From Saccopteryx bilineata (Eukaryota > Chordata > Mammalia > Chiroptera > Emballonuridae), in contig NC_089491.1 of assembly GCF_036850765.1 (NCBI RefSeq), positions 92,970,740 through 93,034,739 of the forward strand: a DNA stretch of 64,000 nt, read 5' to 3'. The notes beneath the pieces were generated by a model, which saw only the letters and a list, made by a program, of their open reading frames with translations, made no database searches and was not told the DNA's origin. Each line of letters begins with the position of its first letter. The stretch's first letter is position 1. A program made the position numbers and the translations under genes. This document shows positions 23,094 through 34,854 of this stretch, in pieces.

Positions 23094-23987
23094 AAATAAC
23101 CTTATAAAATGTGTTTCTGTGTTACTTTTTCATTAGTAATATATAAATACTTTTTAAAATGTCCATGTCAATAAAAAAACTCACAAAATTTTCTCTTTAA
23201 TAATTATATCATTTCAGTTTAAATTTTGTACCAAAGACACAACCATTTCTTGTAAGACATGATCAAATTCTTAACACTATATCACTATTACTTGACACCA
23301 TATAGGATTAATAAATTATAAATTAGGTTTTCTGGATCTTTAACGGATAGTGATAGACCAGAAGAAAATGAGTCATTTGACAGAGCATAATCAACAGTTA
23401 TATTTCTTGTAAATACAAACTGTGAAGCACAAACTTTTAAAATATTCTTGTCTCTTCTGTGTGCACTAATGAAAAGGTTTTTTAATTTTAAAATAAATAT
23501 TTTACATTGTGGACTATTTTATCTCTGCATAGGTTGAAATTTCCAAGATAAACTACCAGACACCAGTTAAATTTGAATTTCAGATAAACAACAAACATTT
23601 TTTTTCACTACAAGTATGCTCCAAATATTGTATGAAACATACCAGTGCTAAAAATTCTGATACTATTTGAAATTAAAATTTATTATAAGTTTGGTACTTT
23701 TATTTGATAAATATGAAAACACTAGAATTATAGATACTTTTGATTTTTTTAATTTGCTACAGGGATACAAAAACCATTAAAAAAAACAACACACAGATAA
23801 AAACAAACAAACAAGCAAACATATCTTAGAGACATACACTAAATGGATTAACTACATGTATATCTAGAGTCTGGTTCATTCAGATTTGCCAACAAATTAG
23901 TTTTAGATACTAAATCTATGAAGAAACTACATTTTGAGGATTCTCTGAGATTGTAAATTGCAGATAAATGGTTGTAATCATGAAGGC

Positions 23988-23989
<2 letters not shown>
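23094..23989. other. Non-coding AT-rich sequence
   Basis: Nothing recognised. Confidence 0.55.
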
Positions 23990-23991
<2 letters not shown>

Positions 23992-24030
<39 letters not shown>

Positions 24031-24036
24031 ACACAC
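23992..24036. repeat. (AC)n microsatellite
   Basis: Nearly perfect CA dinucleotides with one TA interruption. Confidence 0.97.
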
Positions 24037-24051
24037 TTGATTAAATTCACT

Positions 24052-24570
24052 AAGGCCTTGCCCCAGTGGTTTATTTGGTTAGAACAGTGGTAGTCAACCT
24101 GGTCCCTACCACCCACTAGTGGGCTTCCAGCTTTCATGGTGGGCGGTAGCAGAGCAACCAAAGTATAAATAAAAAGATAGATTTAATTTTAGTAAGTTGT
24201 TTTATAAACATTTATTCTGCCAAACTTAGCGAAAATCTGACATAAAGTACTTGGTAATTATTATTATATGCTTTAACTTGCTGTAACTCTGTTTTATAAA
24301 TCTTTATAAACTAAAGTTACTTCCCTACTTTATAAATCACCATTACTTTGGAAGCGGTGGGTGGTTAGAAAGTTTTACTACTAAGAGAGATACAAAAGTG
24401 GTCAGTAGGTATTAAAAGGTTTACTACTTCTGGGTTAGAATGTCGTCCTGGTGCACCGGGGTTGCCAATTTGATCCGAGTCAGGGCACATACAAGAAACA
24501 ACCAATAAGTGCAAAAATAACTGAAACATCAAATCAGTGTTTCTCTCTTTTCCCACTTCCCTTTTTTCTT
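24052..24570 (+). repeat. Old tRNA-derived SINE interrupted by a hAT MITE
   Basis: The head (AGGCCTTGCCCCAGTGGTTT) runs to 24084. The SINE resumes at 24441 with TGTCGTCCTGG, and GAGTCAGGGCACATACAAG follows. Removing 24085-24440 restores a continuous tRNA-like head, so the SINE predates the hAT insertion. Confidence 0.8.
24085..24432 (+). mobile_element. hAT MITE, family 2 (CAGTGGTAGTCAACCTGG)
   Basis: The 348-bp element has inverted ends (CAGTGGTAGTCAACCTGG and GGTTTACTACTTCTG) and a perfect 8-bp duplication GGTTAGAA (24077-24084 and 24433-24440). It shares a core with the palindromic element at 30327 (CCAGCTTTCATGGTGGG, then AGCAGAGCAAC). It has no coding capacity. Confidence 0.92.
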
Positions 24571-25835
24571 TGAAATATATTCTAAAACTTTTAAATAAAT
24601 TTATTGTTGTGACTTTGGTAAATAAGATTATATATTTCAACTATTCGTTTCTGTGATGCATGACTGATATGCCCACCAATTTAATGATGCAATTTCCATC
24701 TTTCTATTTTTCAAGCATCACTTCTCAGAAATATATAAGTTTCTTCATCTCTCTGTTTCCTTCTGCTTCTTCCTTTGTTCAAGAGGTTGGCTTCTTTATT
24801 ATGGATGGCATGTAGAGTTGCTGTTTTTATCATTCAAGAGAGCATGTTTTCTTCTCACTTACATGACTCTCATGGTACTTTTGCTATCCCAAGAAATTCT
24901 TTTATCTGACCCAACCCTCTCTTTTTCAGATGGTGGGTAGAGGGGGAAGGAGAGACTAATTAAGGATTTATTTATGAGAAAAATTCAATTTGCTACTTGG
25001 AATACAAGTACTAAGGTCAGTTACTAAGTAACAGGTTATAGTTTAATGAGGCTGTAAATACTAAAATTTGTCATGCTTACTATTTTGCCCTCTAACCTTT
25101 GAAAGTTACTTAACTCTTGTTAATTGGCCATTGTTGAATTCCATAAATTGAAGTAAATGCTAACAAGTTATTCTAGCCTCCTATATCCAACAAATAGAAG
25201 GCCTATACCTTCGTTGTCAGCTGGGAAAGATGTATATGAATCCTATTCTTTAACTGAGATATATTTTTAGGTATAAAATTTTCAAAATTGAAAAAAATTA
25301 ACTTCTATTTGATACAAAGTAGATCAGAATATAAGGTCTCATTAATGCTAAGAAATATTTTCTTCCTTCAATATCCAGAAAGCCACAATTACCATATTCC
25401 TCCTTTCTTTCTCTAGTCATCTATATCCTCTATCCTTAATTACTATTTCTTTCCTAACAAACTTTTTAATTTAATGCTCTTGAGGGTTCTACTTTTTTAT
25501 TTATTTATCTTTTGCTACAAATTTTTATATCTGATTCAATATATCCTGAGAAACAGATAATTTTTTTCACCTATATCTTGGTAATGTTATTGAAATATCT
25601 TTGTGCCTCAGAACAGTTTATTTTTCTGAGAGTCTTTACTCACTTTTATCTTCTTCGGTACCTAACCCCAGAGTTACAAGAAAAGATACATAAAAAGTCA
25701 CCCTATTCAATTGAGTTGCAAATTTCAGAGAGAACAATATTACAAGGCAAGTATTTTACTAACATATTGAACTGAACATCTGTGCTTTAATTATATATAT
25801 TTTAGTTATTATTTGTTTTGTTTGTGGGGTTTTTT
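24571..25835. other. Non-coding sequence
   Basis: No gene recognised. Short frames only. Confidence 0.55.
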
Positions 25836-25837
25836 GT

Positions 25838-26157
25838 GTGTTTTTTTAAAACAAAGAGAGAGAGACAGAGAAAGGGACAGATAGAAACAGGCAGAAAGGG
25901 AAAGAGATGAGAAGCATCAATTTTTCATTGCAGCACCTTAGTTGTTCTTTGATTGCTTTCTCATATGTGCCTTGTTGGGGGAGGACTACAGAAGACCAAG
26001 TGACCCCTACTCAAGCCAGCAAACTTGGGTTCAAGCTGTTGAGTTGTGCTCAAACCAGATGAGCCTGCACTCAAGCCGGCATCATCGGGGTATCAAAACC
26101 TGGGTCTTCTGCATTTCAGTTCGACACTCAATCCACTGCACCATCACCTGGTCAGGC
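25838..26157 (-). repeat. Family C tRNA-derived SINE, diverged
   Basis: GA-rich tract, GAGATGAGAAGCATCAA and a complement head ending CACCTGGTCAGGC. More substitutions than the copy at 28209. Confidence 0.88.
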
Positions 26158-27417
26158 TTTGATGTTTGTAATAAAAATTATAATAGAGTCTTCTGAAGAT
26201 AGCTATATGGTCCAATGGAAAAAAAATGAGAGCAATGGATATCAATAACTATCATCAACAGATAGTGAGCAAAATAATGCTGTGGATAGCTATCAAAAAC
26301 TGTCTCAAAGTCCCAAATTACAATACTGCAGTGAAAAAGTCCACTTTTATATTCACTCTAAGGATATAGACAAAGGTATTTTTTTCTCTCCTTGGTAAAG
26401 ACTTTCAAATAATTTCAGCATCTTTCACATCTAAGCATATAGAGCAGTGATTTTTTTTTCATGTCATAGCCACATAAACTAATTACTAAGGTTCTGCAGT
26501 TCACTAAAAAATATACAAATATTTTTTGCCAATCTGACCTTAAAAATAGCTATAATTTTGATTTATTTACACAAATCACTGTTTTTTATGTTGGTTATTG
26601 TAATTTTTTAATTTGACAATATAAGGAAAAGAGGACAGTGCCCATGAGTAAATAGTCAGGTACCTCATGTTTTACATTTTTTTCTGATACACCCACAATC
26701 CTGCTATGGTATACTGGTTGAAAATCTCTGACCTAAAATGTGGGTGCAAAATATGTATGTCCTTAAAAAAATAGACATTAATTATATCTTTGAGAAATGA
26801 TGTTTACTGAAAGTTGCAAGGGAACATTTCTTCTAACCTAACACTAAGATCAAAGTTGATCATCTATAAACTTATATTTTTGAGCCAATCGAGAGCTCAG
26901 GTCACAAGGCAACCCAGTGAACTAAAATCCAAAGAATAGCATTGGTCTCCTTAGAGACTCTAGGCTGTTTAAAGTATAAATAATAATAATAAAAACTTTT
27001 ATAACATTTCTAGGGAAAAAAATGTAAAAATAAAAACCAAGTGCAGGAGGACATTATACATAATGAAGTCCATTAATTGAAAATACATTATTATAAAGTT
27101 TTTAATTTTTTGTGAATTAAGATAGTAGCTTTGAATATGAACTTAAATTTTTATTTTGTACTGCCCAAAGGAAACAATAAAATTAAGACAATAAAGAATA
27201 GTTAAAAATTCTCTAGAGATGATGAAAGAAATTATATAACATAAATAATTCATCAAAAAATAAGACATAAAATTGGAAATGAGAAAACAAGAGAATATGA
27301 AAAGTATATAAATCAAACATGAAAACTTAAAATCCAAACATATTAATCATGAATTTAAGTTAAATGAATCAAAGACCCCAGTTCACACGTAGAGCATCAT
27401 AATACATAACAAGATGT
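26158..27417. other. Non-coding sequence with an old hAT-like repeat
   Basis: 26445-26730 begins CAGTGATTTTT and ends AAAATCTCTG, with weakly inverted ends and internal matches to hAT-type repeats. No 8-bp duplication survives. The remainder is unassigned. Confidence 0.45.
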
Positions 27418-27601
27418 TGCCTGACCTGTGGTGGCAATTAAAGAAAGTGTCAATCTGGAATGCTGAGTTCATTAGTTTGAAACCCTGAGCTTTACTGGTC
27501 AAGGTACATATGGGAAGCAACTACTATGAGTTGATGCTTCCTGCTTCTCCTCTCTCTCTTTTTTCTCTCCCTCCTTTATAAAAAATCAATCAATAAAAAA
27601 A
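27418..27601 (+). repeat. Family B SINE, diverged
   Basis: GCCTGACCTGTGGTGGCAAT head, an ACATATGGGAAGC block, a CT-rich tract and an A tail. Several substitutions and indels. Confidence 0.85.
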
Positions 27602-28191
27602 TTTTTAAAATGATGAGATGTGTGTTTATCAGACACAAACATAAACATTAAGATATTAATAACCTGGGAGGAAAAAACTACAAGCATTAAGCAGCCAAAA
27701 GACAGTACGACTTACTAGTATCAAACAATATAAAATCCAAGATATCCCTGGCATAAAGCAGGTCCTTGGCAAAGAGAAAACACTATATAGTTACTAAATT
27801 GATCTGTGCTAACATAAGGAAAAAAAAGGAAAAAAGAAAGACACATTTTGGCCTCAAACATACTTTTTCCACAAAATATGGGGAAATAAAGGGTTTCTTT
27901 GCTTTTATTTTTTTTCCTTTAATCTTTTGATCTGAAGGTCAGGTCTTGAGAAGATGTTTGTAAAGACTTCAAAGGATTATATTTGAAGTAGACATTGAAA
28001 AGAGCACCTGTTTCTTTAAGATTAGTATAAGGGTTGCTCATTGTCTTACCTGCTTATCAAACTCAGAAAGAAAGAAGAGCAAATCTCAAAGGATTAAAGC
28101 TAAAATACGGTGGAAGGCTGTCTTCACTAACTTTTTTTAGCCCACAGATCTACAAAAGAAACAGTACTGAAGTATACTTTAAGGAAAGCTT
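27602..28191. other. Non-coding sequence
   Basis: Nothing recognised. Confidence 0.55.
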
Positions 28192-28204
28192 AGAACATCC
28201 TCAT

Positions 28205-28208
<4 letters not shown>

Positions 28209-28249
<41 letters not shown>

Positions 28250-28558
28250 GAGGCAGAGATAGACAGGGACAGACAGACAGGAACGGAGAGAGATGAGAAG
28301 CATCAATCATCAGTTTCTCGTTGCGCGTTGCGACTTCTTAGTTGTTCATTGATTGCTTTCTCACATGTGCCTTGACCGTGGGCCTTCAGCAGACCGAGTA
28401 ACCCCCTGCTGGAGCCAGCAACCTTGGGTCCAAGCTGGTGAGCTCTTTGCTCAAGCCAGATGAGCCCGCGCTCAAGCTGGCGACCTCGGGGTCTCGAACC
28501 TGGGTCCTTCCGCATCCCAGTCCGACGCTCTATCCACTGCGCCACCACCTGATCAGGC
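28209..28558 (-). repeat. Family C tRNA-derived SINE, young copy
   Basis: It carries a long, pure T run of nearly 40 bases (its A tail), GACAGACAGGAACGGAGAG and a complement head ending CACCTGATCAGGC. The perfect 17-bp duplication AGAACATCCTCATTCTT lies at 28192-28208 and 28559-28575. Tail purity suggests recent insertion. Confidence 0.95.
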
Positions 28559-28777
28559 AGAACATCCTCATTCTTATGGTAAGAATATTTAAGATACTTT
28601 AAATTTGTACAATTTTACAATCTAATTAAGTCATACTTATGGAACTGACTTCTTTTATAATAGAGTATAATAAAATGTAAAAGATAATTATTAAATTTAT
28701 TCATATATTACTTTATCTTAAAATAATTATTTAAAATGTTTTAAAATAAAATTTTAGGATATTTAAATCCAACAAAT

Positions 28778-29127
28778 TGCCTGACCAGGCGGTGGCGCAG
28801 CAGATAGAGCGTCGGACTGGGATGCGTCGGACTGGGATGCGGAGGACCCAGATGGAGACCCCGAGGTCGCCAACTTGAGCACAGGCTCACCTGGTTTGAG
28901 CAAAGCTCACCAGCCTGGACCCACGGTCGCTAGCTCTAGCAAGGGGTTACTTGGTCTGCTAAAGGCCCACAATCAAGGCACATACGAGAAAGCAATCAAT
29001 GAACAACTAAGGTGTCGCAACAAAAAATTGATGATTGATGCTTCTCATCTCTCTCTGTTTCTGTCTGTCTGTCCCTATCTATCACTCTCTCTGATGCTCT
29101 CTCTATGTAAAAAATAAATAAATAAAT
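28778..29127 (+). repeat. Family C tRNA-derived SINE with head duplication
   Basis: GCCTGACCAGGCGGTGGCGC head and an A-rich tail, flanked by AAATCCAACAAAT (28765-28777 and 29128-29140). Within the tRNA-like head a 15-bp unit GCGTCGGACTGGGAT is repeated in tandem at 28809-28838, which lengthens the region between box A and box B. Confidence 0.95.
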
Positions 29128-29140
29128 AAATCCAACAAAT

Positions 29141-30318
29141 CATTTTAAGACAAGAAGTCTATTGAAAAATACAAATCCCCAAATATTGCTAAGATGATCA
29201 AATTCAGAAGGTTTTTTTCAAAGCATAAAAATTTTTTCTCAGATAAAATAAATAAAACACAATAAAGTAAAACATAATTATAAGAAGAAGGTGACCTGTA
29301 TCTCTAGTGCTCATGAGATTTACTAACATGTATAGACTAAGTGTGTGCTTTTAAAATCTTGTTATTCTTATATGAGCATTTTTTCTGAAAATCAAACTTT
29401 CAAGATTAATGTGACGAATATTAATTTTTGAAGGGTTCAGTGCCAATCTTTCCAGCAAGGATTTTTATGCTTATCTGCCCATGTAAGCAACACAGGTTAA
29501 CAAATAAGTTCAACCAAGGAAAAGTAACCAAAGAAACCAAATTGACGCTATATTTCAACAGGAAAGTTTGTACTTTACCCAGCATATTATAGGCAATTAA
29601 TTGGTTAGTTAGTCCACAGACTTTATTTTGGCCAAATCAAAGCCAGGGCTTTCTGAATCCCCTAATGTTTGCAATCTTGCTTTTCTTAGATTGATGGGTA
29701 TCCATTATATACTTGTTCTTGAAATAATCCTCTTTAATTAACCAGACTTACTGATTCTGGCTACTTGTACACAGTCCCTGAGCTCTCTCAGGACCTCATC
29801 TTGTAGATGAGGTTGGCTAAAAATCATCTTCTGTGTCCCACTGAGTATTAGTGAAAAATCAAAAGTCTCTCGGTCATCTCAGTTTTCCACCCTGAGGATC
29901 AGGACAAACAAACCTGAAGAAATAAATATGCAAAATAAGCAGAGATCCAGCAAAGAGAAGCTTAGGGAGCTTACCAGAGATCCTGGAAAGAGGCCCAGGA
30001 GACAACGAACCAAAAAGTCACTATAAGTATTTTGACCTAATGCTAGGAGCCATTCTGGAATCTTTAAGCACTGTTTTAAAGTTCCATCTTCTTGCCAAAA
30101 TTGTCAAATGACAAAGCTAAAACAATTTAGTAATGAGTTTCATGTCCTTTATTCAAGGGAAACATTCTATGGTTTGGGAGAAAGTGGTGGAGCACTCATC
30201 CTGAAGGGTTTTCACAATAGTGAATTTTATAGAGCATTACATAGGCAACAAAACAAGAGGGCATGATAAGCTAATATGATAGGTTGGGGATTTCCTTTTA
30301 AGACCAATAAGTCTAATT
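29141..30318. other. Non-coding sequence, possible old LTR material
   Basis: No gene recognised. 29660-30318 is less AT-rich and resembles retroviral LTR sequence in texture, and the same character continues after 31047. I cannot bound or name it. Confidence 0.4.
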
Positions 30319-30326
30319 TTCTAGGG

Positions 30327-31038
30327 CCATGATGGCAAACCTTTTTATAAAAACCACCCACTTTTGCAGTGCTCGTCAACCTGGTCCCTCCCTGTCTACT
30401 AGTGGGGTTCCAGCTTTCATGGTGGGGCAGTAGCGGAGCAACTAAAGGGCGCTGCGATTGGTCCACCATGAAAGCTAGACCACCCAATAGTGGGCGGGAG
30501 GGACAGGTTGACCAGCACTGCAAAAGTGGGCACCTTTTTTTTTTTTTTTTTTTTTTTGATTAACCAAACCAATACTAAATCTTTATCATGAGTTTCTGGA
30601 ATAAATGTTAAGTGCAAATCTGGTAAGTTCTGACAAATATTTTTTTTCTTTTGTATTTTTCTGAAGTTGGAAATGGAGAGGCAGTCAGACAGTCTCCTGC
30701 ATGAGCCCCATCGGGATCTACCCGGCTCGCCCACCAGGGGGCAATGCTCTGCCCATCTGGGGCGTCGCTCTGTTGCAACCAGAGCCATTCTAGCACCTGA
30801 GGCAGAGGCCACAGAGCCATCCTCAGTGCCCGGGCCAACTTTGCTCCAATGGAGCCTTGGCTGTGGGAGGGGAAGAGAGAGACAGAGAGGAAGGAGAAAG
30901 GGAGGGGTGGAGAAGCAGATGGGCGTTTCTCCTGTGTGCCCTGGCCGAGAATCGAACCCCGGACTCCTGCACACCAGGCCGGAGCCAACTGGCCAGGGCC
31001 AAAAGTGGGCAGTTTGTATAAAAATGTCCCCATCACGG
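30327..31038. mobile_element. Palindromic hAT MITE containing a SINE
   Basis: The outer ends are inverted (CCATGATGG at the left, CCATCACGG at the right), flanked by the 8-bp duplication TTCTAGGG (30319-30326 and 31039-31046). Without the SINE the element is about 233 bp. It is largely a palindrome: the left arm from about 30353 (CACCCACTTTTGCAGTGCTC) to about 30424 is repeated inverted in the right arm from about 30460 to 30532. The core is related to the MITE at 24085. No coding capacity. Confidence 0.88.
30533..30999 (-). repeat. Family A SINE with a 3' transduction
   Basis: Read antisense, the SINE runs from 30999 (GCCCTGGCCAGTTGGCTC) to its first A-rich tail near 30640. About 83 bp of unrelated sequence (30558-30640) follow, then a second pure A tail (T run 30535-30557). 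One duplication, CAAAAGTGGGCA (30521-30532 and 31000-31011), encloses everything, so the extra sequence arrived with the SINE. The extra segment has no TTTT on the SINE strand, which fits pol III read-through. Confidence 0.88.
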
Positions 31039-31046
31039 TTCTAGGG

Positions 31047-32186
31047 TAAGGTAAATTAGCTCAATGGAAGTTTGGGATTGTAAAAGATTGTGATTAGTGT
31101 ATGTTAGGTTTCCTTGACAGATATTTATAAATACAGGCTGACTTAGGTTTAGATTTATGAGGTGGGTGGGCCAACTAAAGTGGCCTTCATTTTGTGGATG
31201 GAAATATAGGAATGGAATGTGTTACTGAACAATAATAACAGTCCTAGGTACAAATCCAAATAAATACAAACTTAAGTATCAAACTTAATGGTTAAGAATG
31301 CCCATAACAATTTTATTTCTCTCAAACTAGAAATAATACAGTTGTCTATGAAAGTGAAATAAATCAATGAATTATAGTATATCTATACATTTAAATACTA
31401 TACAGAGCAATAAAGATAAACTATTGCTCCACATTAACATATGAATCTCACAAACCTTATATTGAACAACAAAAGTGAGACTTTTAAGTCAGTACATAAT
31501 ATATATTGCATTTTTAAAACTTTGTAAATAGGTGAAATTAAACTACTGTGACAGACTTTGGCTAAGTATTAATTTTAGGTGGAACTAGATATGCATAGTG
31601 CCAAATTTATGATCTGGTTATTTATTTTAGACAAAAATGTATAAACTCAATATTTGTGCAGGTTTTTTGCAGTGTGTAAGATTTCAGTGAAAGATGTCCT
31701 TATTAAATAAGTAAAAAAATAATCTGGAGGAGATAGAATTGTAGTTTGGAGTAGAGTAGCAATGTAGTGAGAAGTGGTTGAATTTATTTTGAAGTTAGAG
31801 GCAATACTATATTCTAAAATTGAATGTGCACTATGAGAGAAATAAATTATAGATGTCTTCTGAGAAACCAGAAAGTTAAACTTTTCATTGAAAAGAAGAA
31901 ACAGCAGAGTTTTGGAGGTAAGTTCACTTGTTCTGTGACATAGTTAATGTGTGCTTTTAGATAGCCAAGTGGAGCCCCTGTAGGAAACTTTCTATACCCA
32001 TATAGTTCAGAGGAGAAATCTTGGGAAAAATTAAGCATAAAAGAAGAAATAATATAAATAAATATATATCAAATATTTAAACAAAATAAATTTGAAATAT
32101 TTATAGTAATATTAATTCCTACACTACACGGTTAAGAGGACTTTTAGAGACAGAGAGGAAAAATATATACTTATAAAATATAGTTA
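31047..32186 (+). mobile_element. Non-coding sequence with an old L1 fragment
   Basis: 31290-31560 follows the L1 ORF2 end and 3' UTR (TTATAGTATATCTATAC, then GAGCAATAAAGA). The rest is unassigned AT-rich sequence. Confidence 0.45.
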
Positions 32187-32527
32187 GCCTGACCAAGCAG
32201 TGGCGCAATGGATAGAGCATTGGGCTGGGTCACAGAGGAACCAGGTTCAAAACCCCGAGGTCATCAGCTTGAGTGGGGCTCATCTGGCTTGATCAAGGCT
32301 CACCAACTTGAGCCCCAAGGTTGCTACCTTGAAGAAGGGGTTACTCGGTCTGCTGTAGCCCCACAGTCAATGGACATATGAGAAAGCAATCAATGAACAA
32401 CTAAGGTGCCACAATGAAGAACTGATGCTTCTCATCTCTCCCCTGTCCTATCTGTCTGTCCCTATCTGTCCCTTTCTGCCTCTCTCTATCTCTGTCCTAC
32501 AAAAAACAGAAACAAAAACAAAAAACA
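32187..32527 (+). repeat. Family C tRNA-derived SINE, diverged
   Basis: GCCTGACCAAGCAGTGGCGC head, the CACCAACTTGAGCC and CAATCAATGAACAACTAAGG body blocks, and a CT-rich then A-rich end. Confidence 0.9.
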
Positions 32528-32898
32528 AAGTTAAAATTGGCAAAATTATTTACATACCATTCTTAATAAAGTGAAGAAGACAAAAAGTCAAACAGCAATA
32601 ATTTAGTGTAGAATAGTTGCAAGGTACAAATAAAACCTTTGACCTCTTTGACATTTGTAGAATAAATATAACACAGAATATATATGTTCTTTTCAAGTTT
32701 TGTGAAACTTTTTTAATGGAATATACAATGCTATAAAACATTTCAAAAATATGAAAGAATTGTACTCATCAAGTACTTTAAGACAATAAGTTTTTGTTAA
32801 ATTAACAGTAAGCTGAGACACTGGTGTAAACTGGGAGAATATACTTTTATATATTATATAATATCACATATCCATAGAGAAATATATAATAGGATGCA
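32528..32898. other. Non-coding sequence
   Basis: Nothing recognised. Confidence 0.55.
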
Positions 32899-32901
32899 TT
32901 T

Positions 32902-33271
32902 TTCCCTGGCTAGTTTGCTTAGTAGTAGAGTGTCAGCCCAGTGAGTGGTAGTCCCAGATTCAATTCTGGGTCAGGGCACACAGAACAAGAGCCATCTGCT
33001 TCTTCACCCCTCCCCCTCTCCTTTCTCTCTCTCTCTTTCCCTCCTGCAGCCAAAGCTACATTGGAGCAAAGTTGGCCCAGGTGTTGTGGATGGCTCCATG
33101 GCCTCTGCCTCAGGTGCTAGAATGGCTGCAGTTTCAATGGAGCAATGCTCCAGACGGGCAGAACATCACCCCTTAGTGGACTTGCCGGGTGGATCCCGGT
33201 TGGGTGCTTGGAGGATTCTGTCTCTGCCTCCTTGTTTCTCACTTCAGAAAAATACAAAAATAAAAATAAAA
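32902..33271 (+). repeat. Family A (Ves-like) SINE, older
   Basis: Diverged head (CCCTGGCTAGTTTGCTTAG), GGTCAGGGCACAC, the body with GCCAAAGCTACATTGGAGCA, and an AAATA-type tail. Confidence 0.9.
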
Positions 33272-34364
33272 AGTGTCTTTGGATAATAAACTACAGGACA
33301 AACATAATTTTAAATCATCTGGTAACATGTACTTGTTATGTAGTAAAATATGTTTAGGAAAAAAAAGCTAAATAACTCATAGAAAACAAAATATTACAAA
33401 GGAGCATATTTAGAACTGATTGATGAATTGTTATAATAATCTAGATTAGTAACTTAAAGTAGCATTTTTCAAACTTTATTTTCTCATTACTCTTCTACTT
33501 TTTTAGATGTTAAACAAAAACTTAAGAGCTTTTGTGTATATAGGTATTATTTTTCTATGTGATAGGTATTCAAAATTAAAGCTGAGAAAATTTTAAATTA
33601 CAAGATTACACAAGCACAAATTTATGAACATAATAAGAGCAGTATGAATAAATCTAAATTTCTAATACCAAAGTTTATTCTTGAAAGGACATATGATCTC
33701 AATTTGTCTTCCAACCCAGTTACATTCATTTTTTCTGCATATTCAAAGTCTCCCTCTTTCTCATGTCATACTACTAGGAACACAGCTACAGGATTGCAAG
33801 ATATTGCTGGTCCCAACCATTTCAATGTTAAGTGTGGCTGGGCCAGAAGCCATAGATTGATTTGCCTTAAACAAAGCCTGCCGACCAGTCCAGAGAAAGA
33901 TTAATTGATTCCACAATTTTTCTTTTACAGTTCCTTGCATAGGGCTTCAACCTTTGGACCCCAGGGTCATTGTAAAATAAGCAAGTCACAAACAGAAGAT
34001 TTTTTTATTCTATCTTTCATCCTCTTGTTTCCATCTACAGTGAAGTAAAATATTTAAAATGTAGTAAAGTGGGAAAGAAGAAATCTTTGTAATAAAATGT
34101 GGCTCTGTTTCTATTACAAATGTATTTATATTCTGGCTGCATATTATACTGGGCCCAGGGACTGAATTCTTTAAACTAGATAGTCTCAGAGGAAACATGT
34201 GAGAAATTATAAGCTGTAAAGCCACCTCAATATTTGTGGATTTCATGTAGGAATATAACTGCTACATCTCCTACTTTTCTCTTAGCAGAAGCTGAAGAAA
34301 ACTGCTTTACTTACTGCCATAGTATGCCCGCCATTGGCTGTCTCTCTTTGGGACAATTCCTTTC
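33272..34364. other. Non-coding sequence
   Basis: No gene recognised. 33470-33600 has the look of an old hAT-type repeat (AGCATTTTTCAAACTTTATTT), unbounded. Confidence 0.45.
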
Positions 34365-34562
34365 TTGTTTTTTAATTGAATTTATTTGAGTGACTTTAAT
34401 TAATAACATTATATATGTTTCAGTGATACAATTCTATAATACATCATTTGTATATTGTATTGTGTATTCACTATCCCAAGTCAAGTCTCCTTCCATAACC
34501 CTTCATCTTTCCTTATTAATCTCTCTCTAACTCACCTTCCACATATTTTTCTTTTTGTTGAT
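34365..34562 (-). mobile_element. 5'-truncated L1 3' end
   Basis: Complement of the L1 terminus (GAATTTATTTGAGTGACTTT, GTTTCAGTGATACAATTC, GTGTATTCACTATCCCAAG). Confidence 0.8.
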
Positions 34563-34854
34563 TAACTAACCCTAATAATTTCTAGAAAAGTCACATAAAA
34601 CTGGCTCTTGTGGCCCCTGTTAAAGGTTTGCTTTCTCAACTAAGATGCTGATGGATAGAGAACTGCTCAAATTTGCTCAGGTATATACAGCATATTAATA
34701 GAAAAATGTCATTAGCATTGAACTACGTTATTTTAGAGCTCATTAAGTTTAGAATCATGTCTAGTACTCTTAAAAAATTCTCTGATTTTCGGGGACCTTG
34801 CTGGTAACATCAGAATATTTTCTCACACTGTTTAAAAACAGTATGGCAAACAGA

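Noticed and set aside
26445..26730. A further complete hAT element
   Set aside because: The ends are only weakly inverted and the 8-bp flanks do not match; kept only as an old hAT-like repeat.
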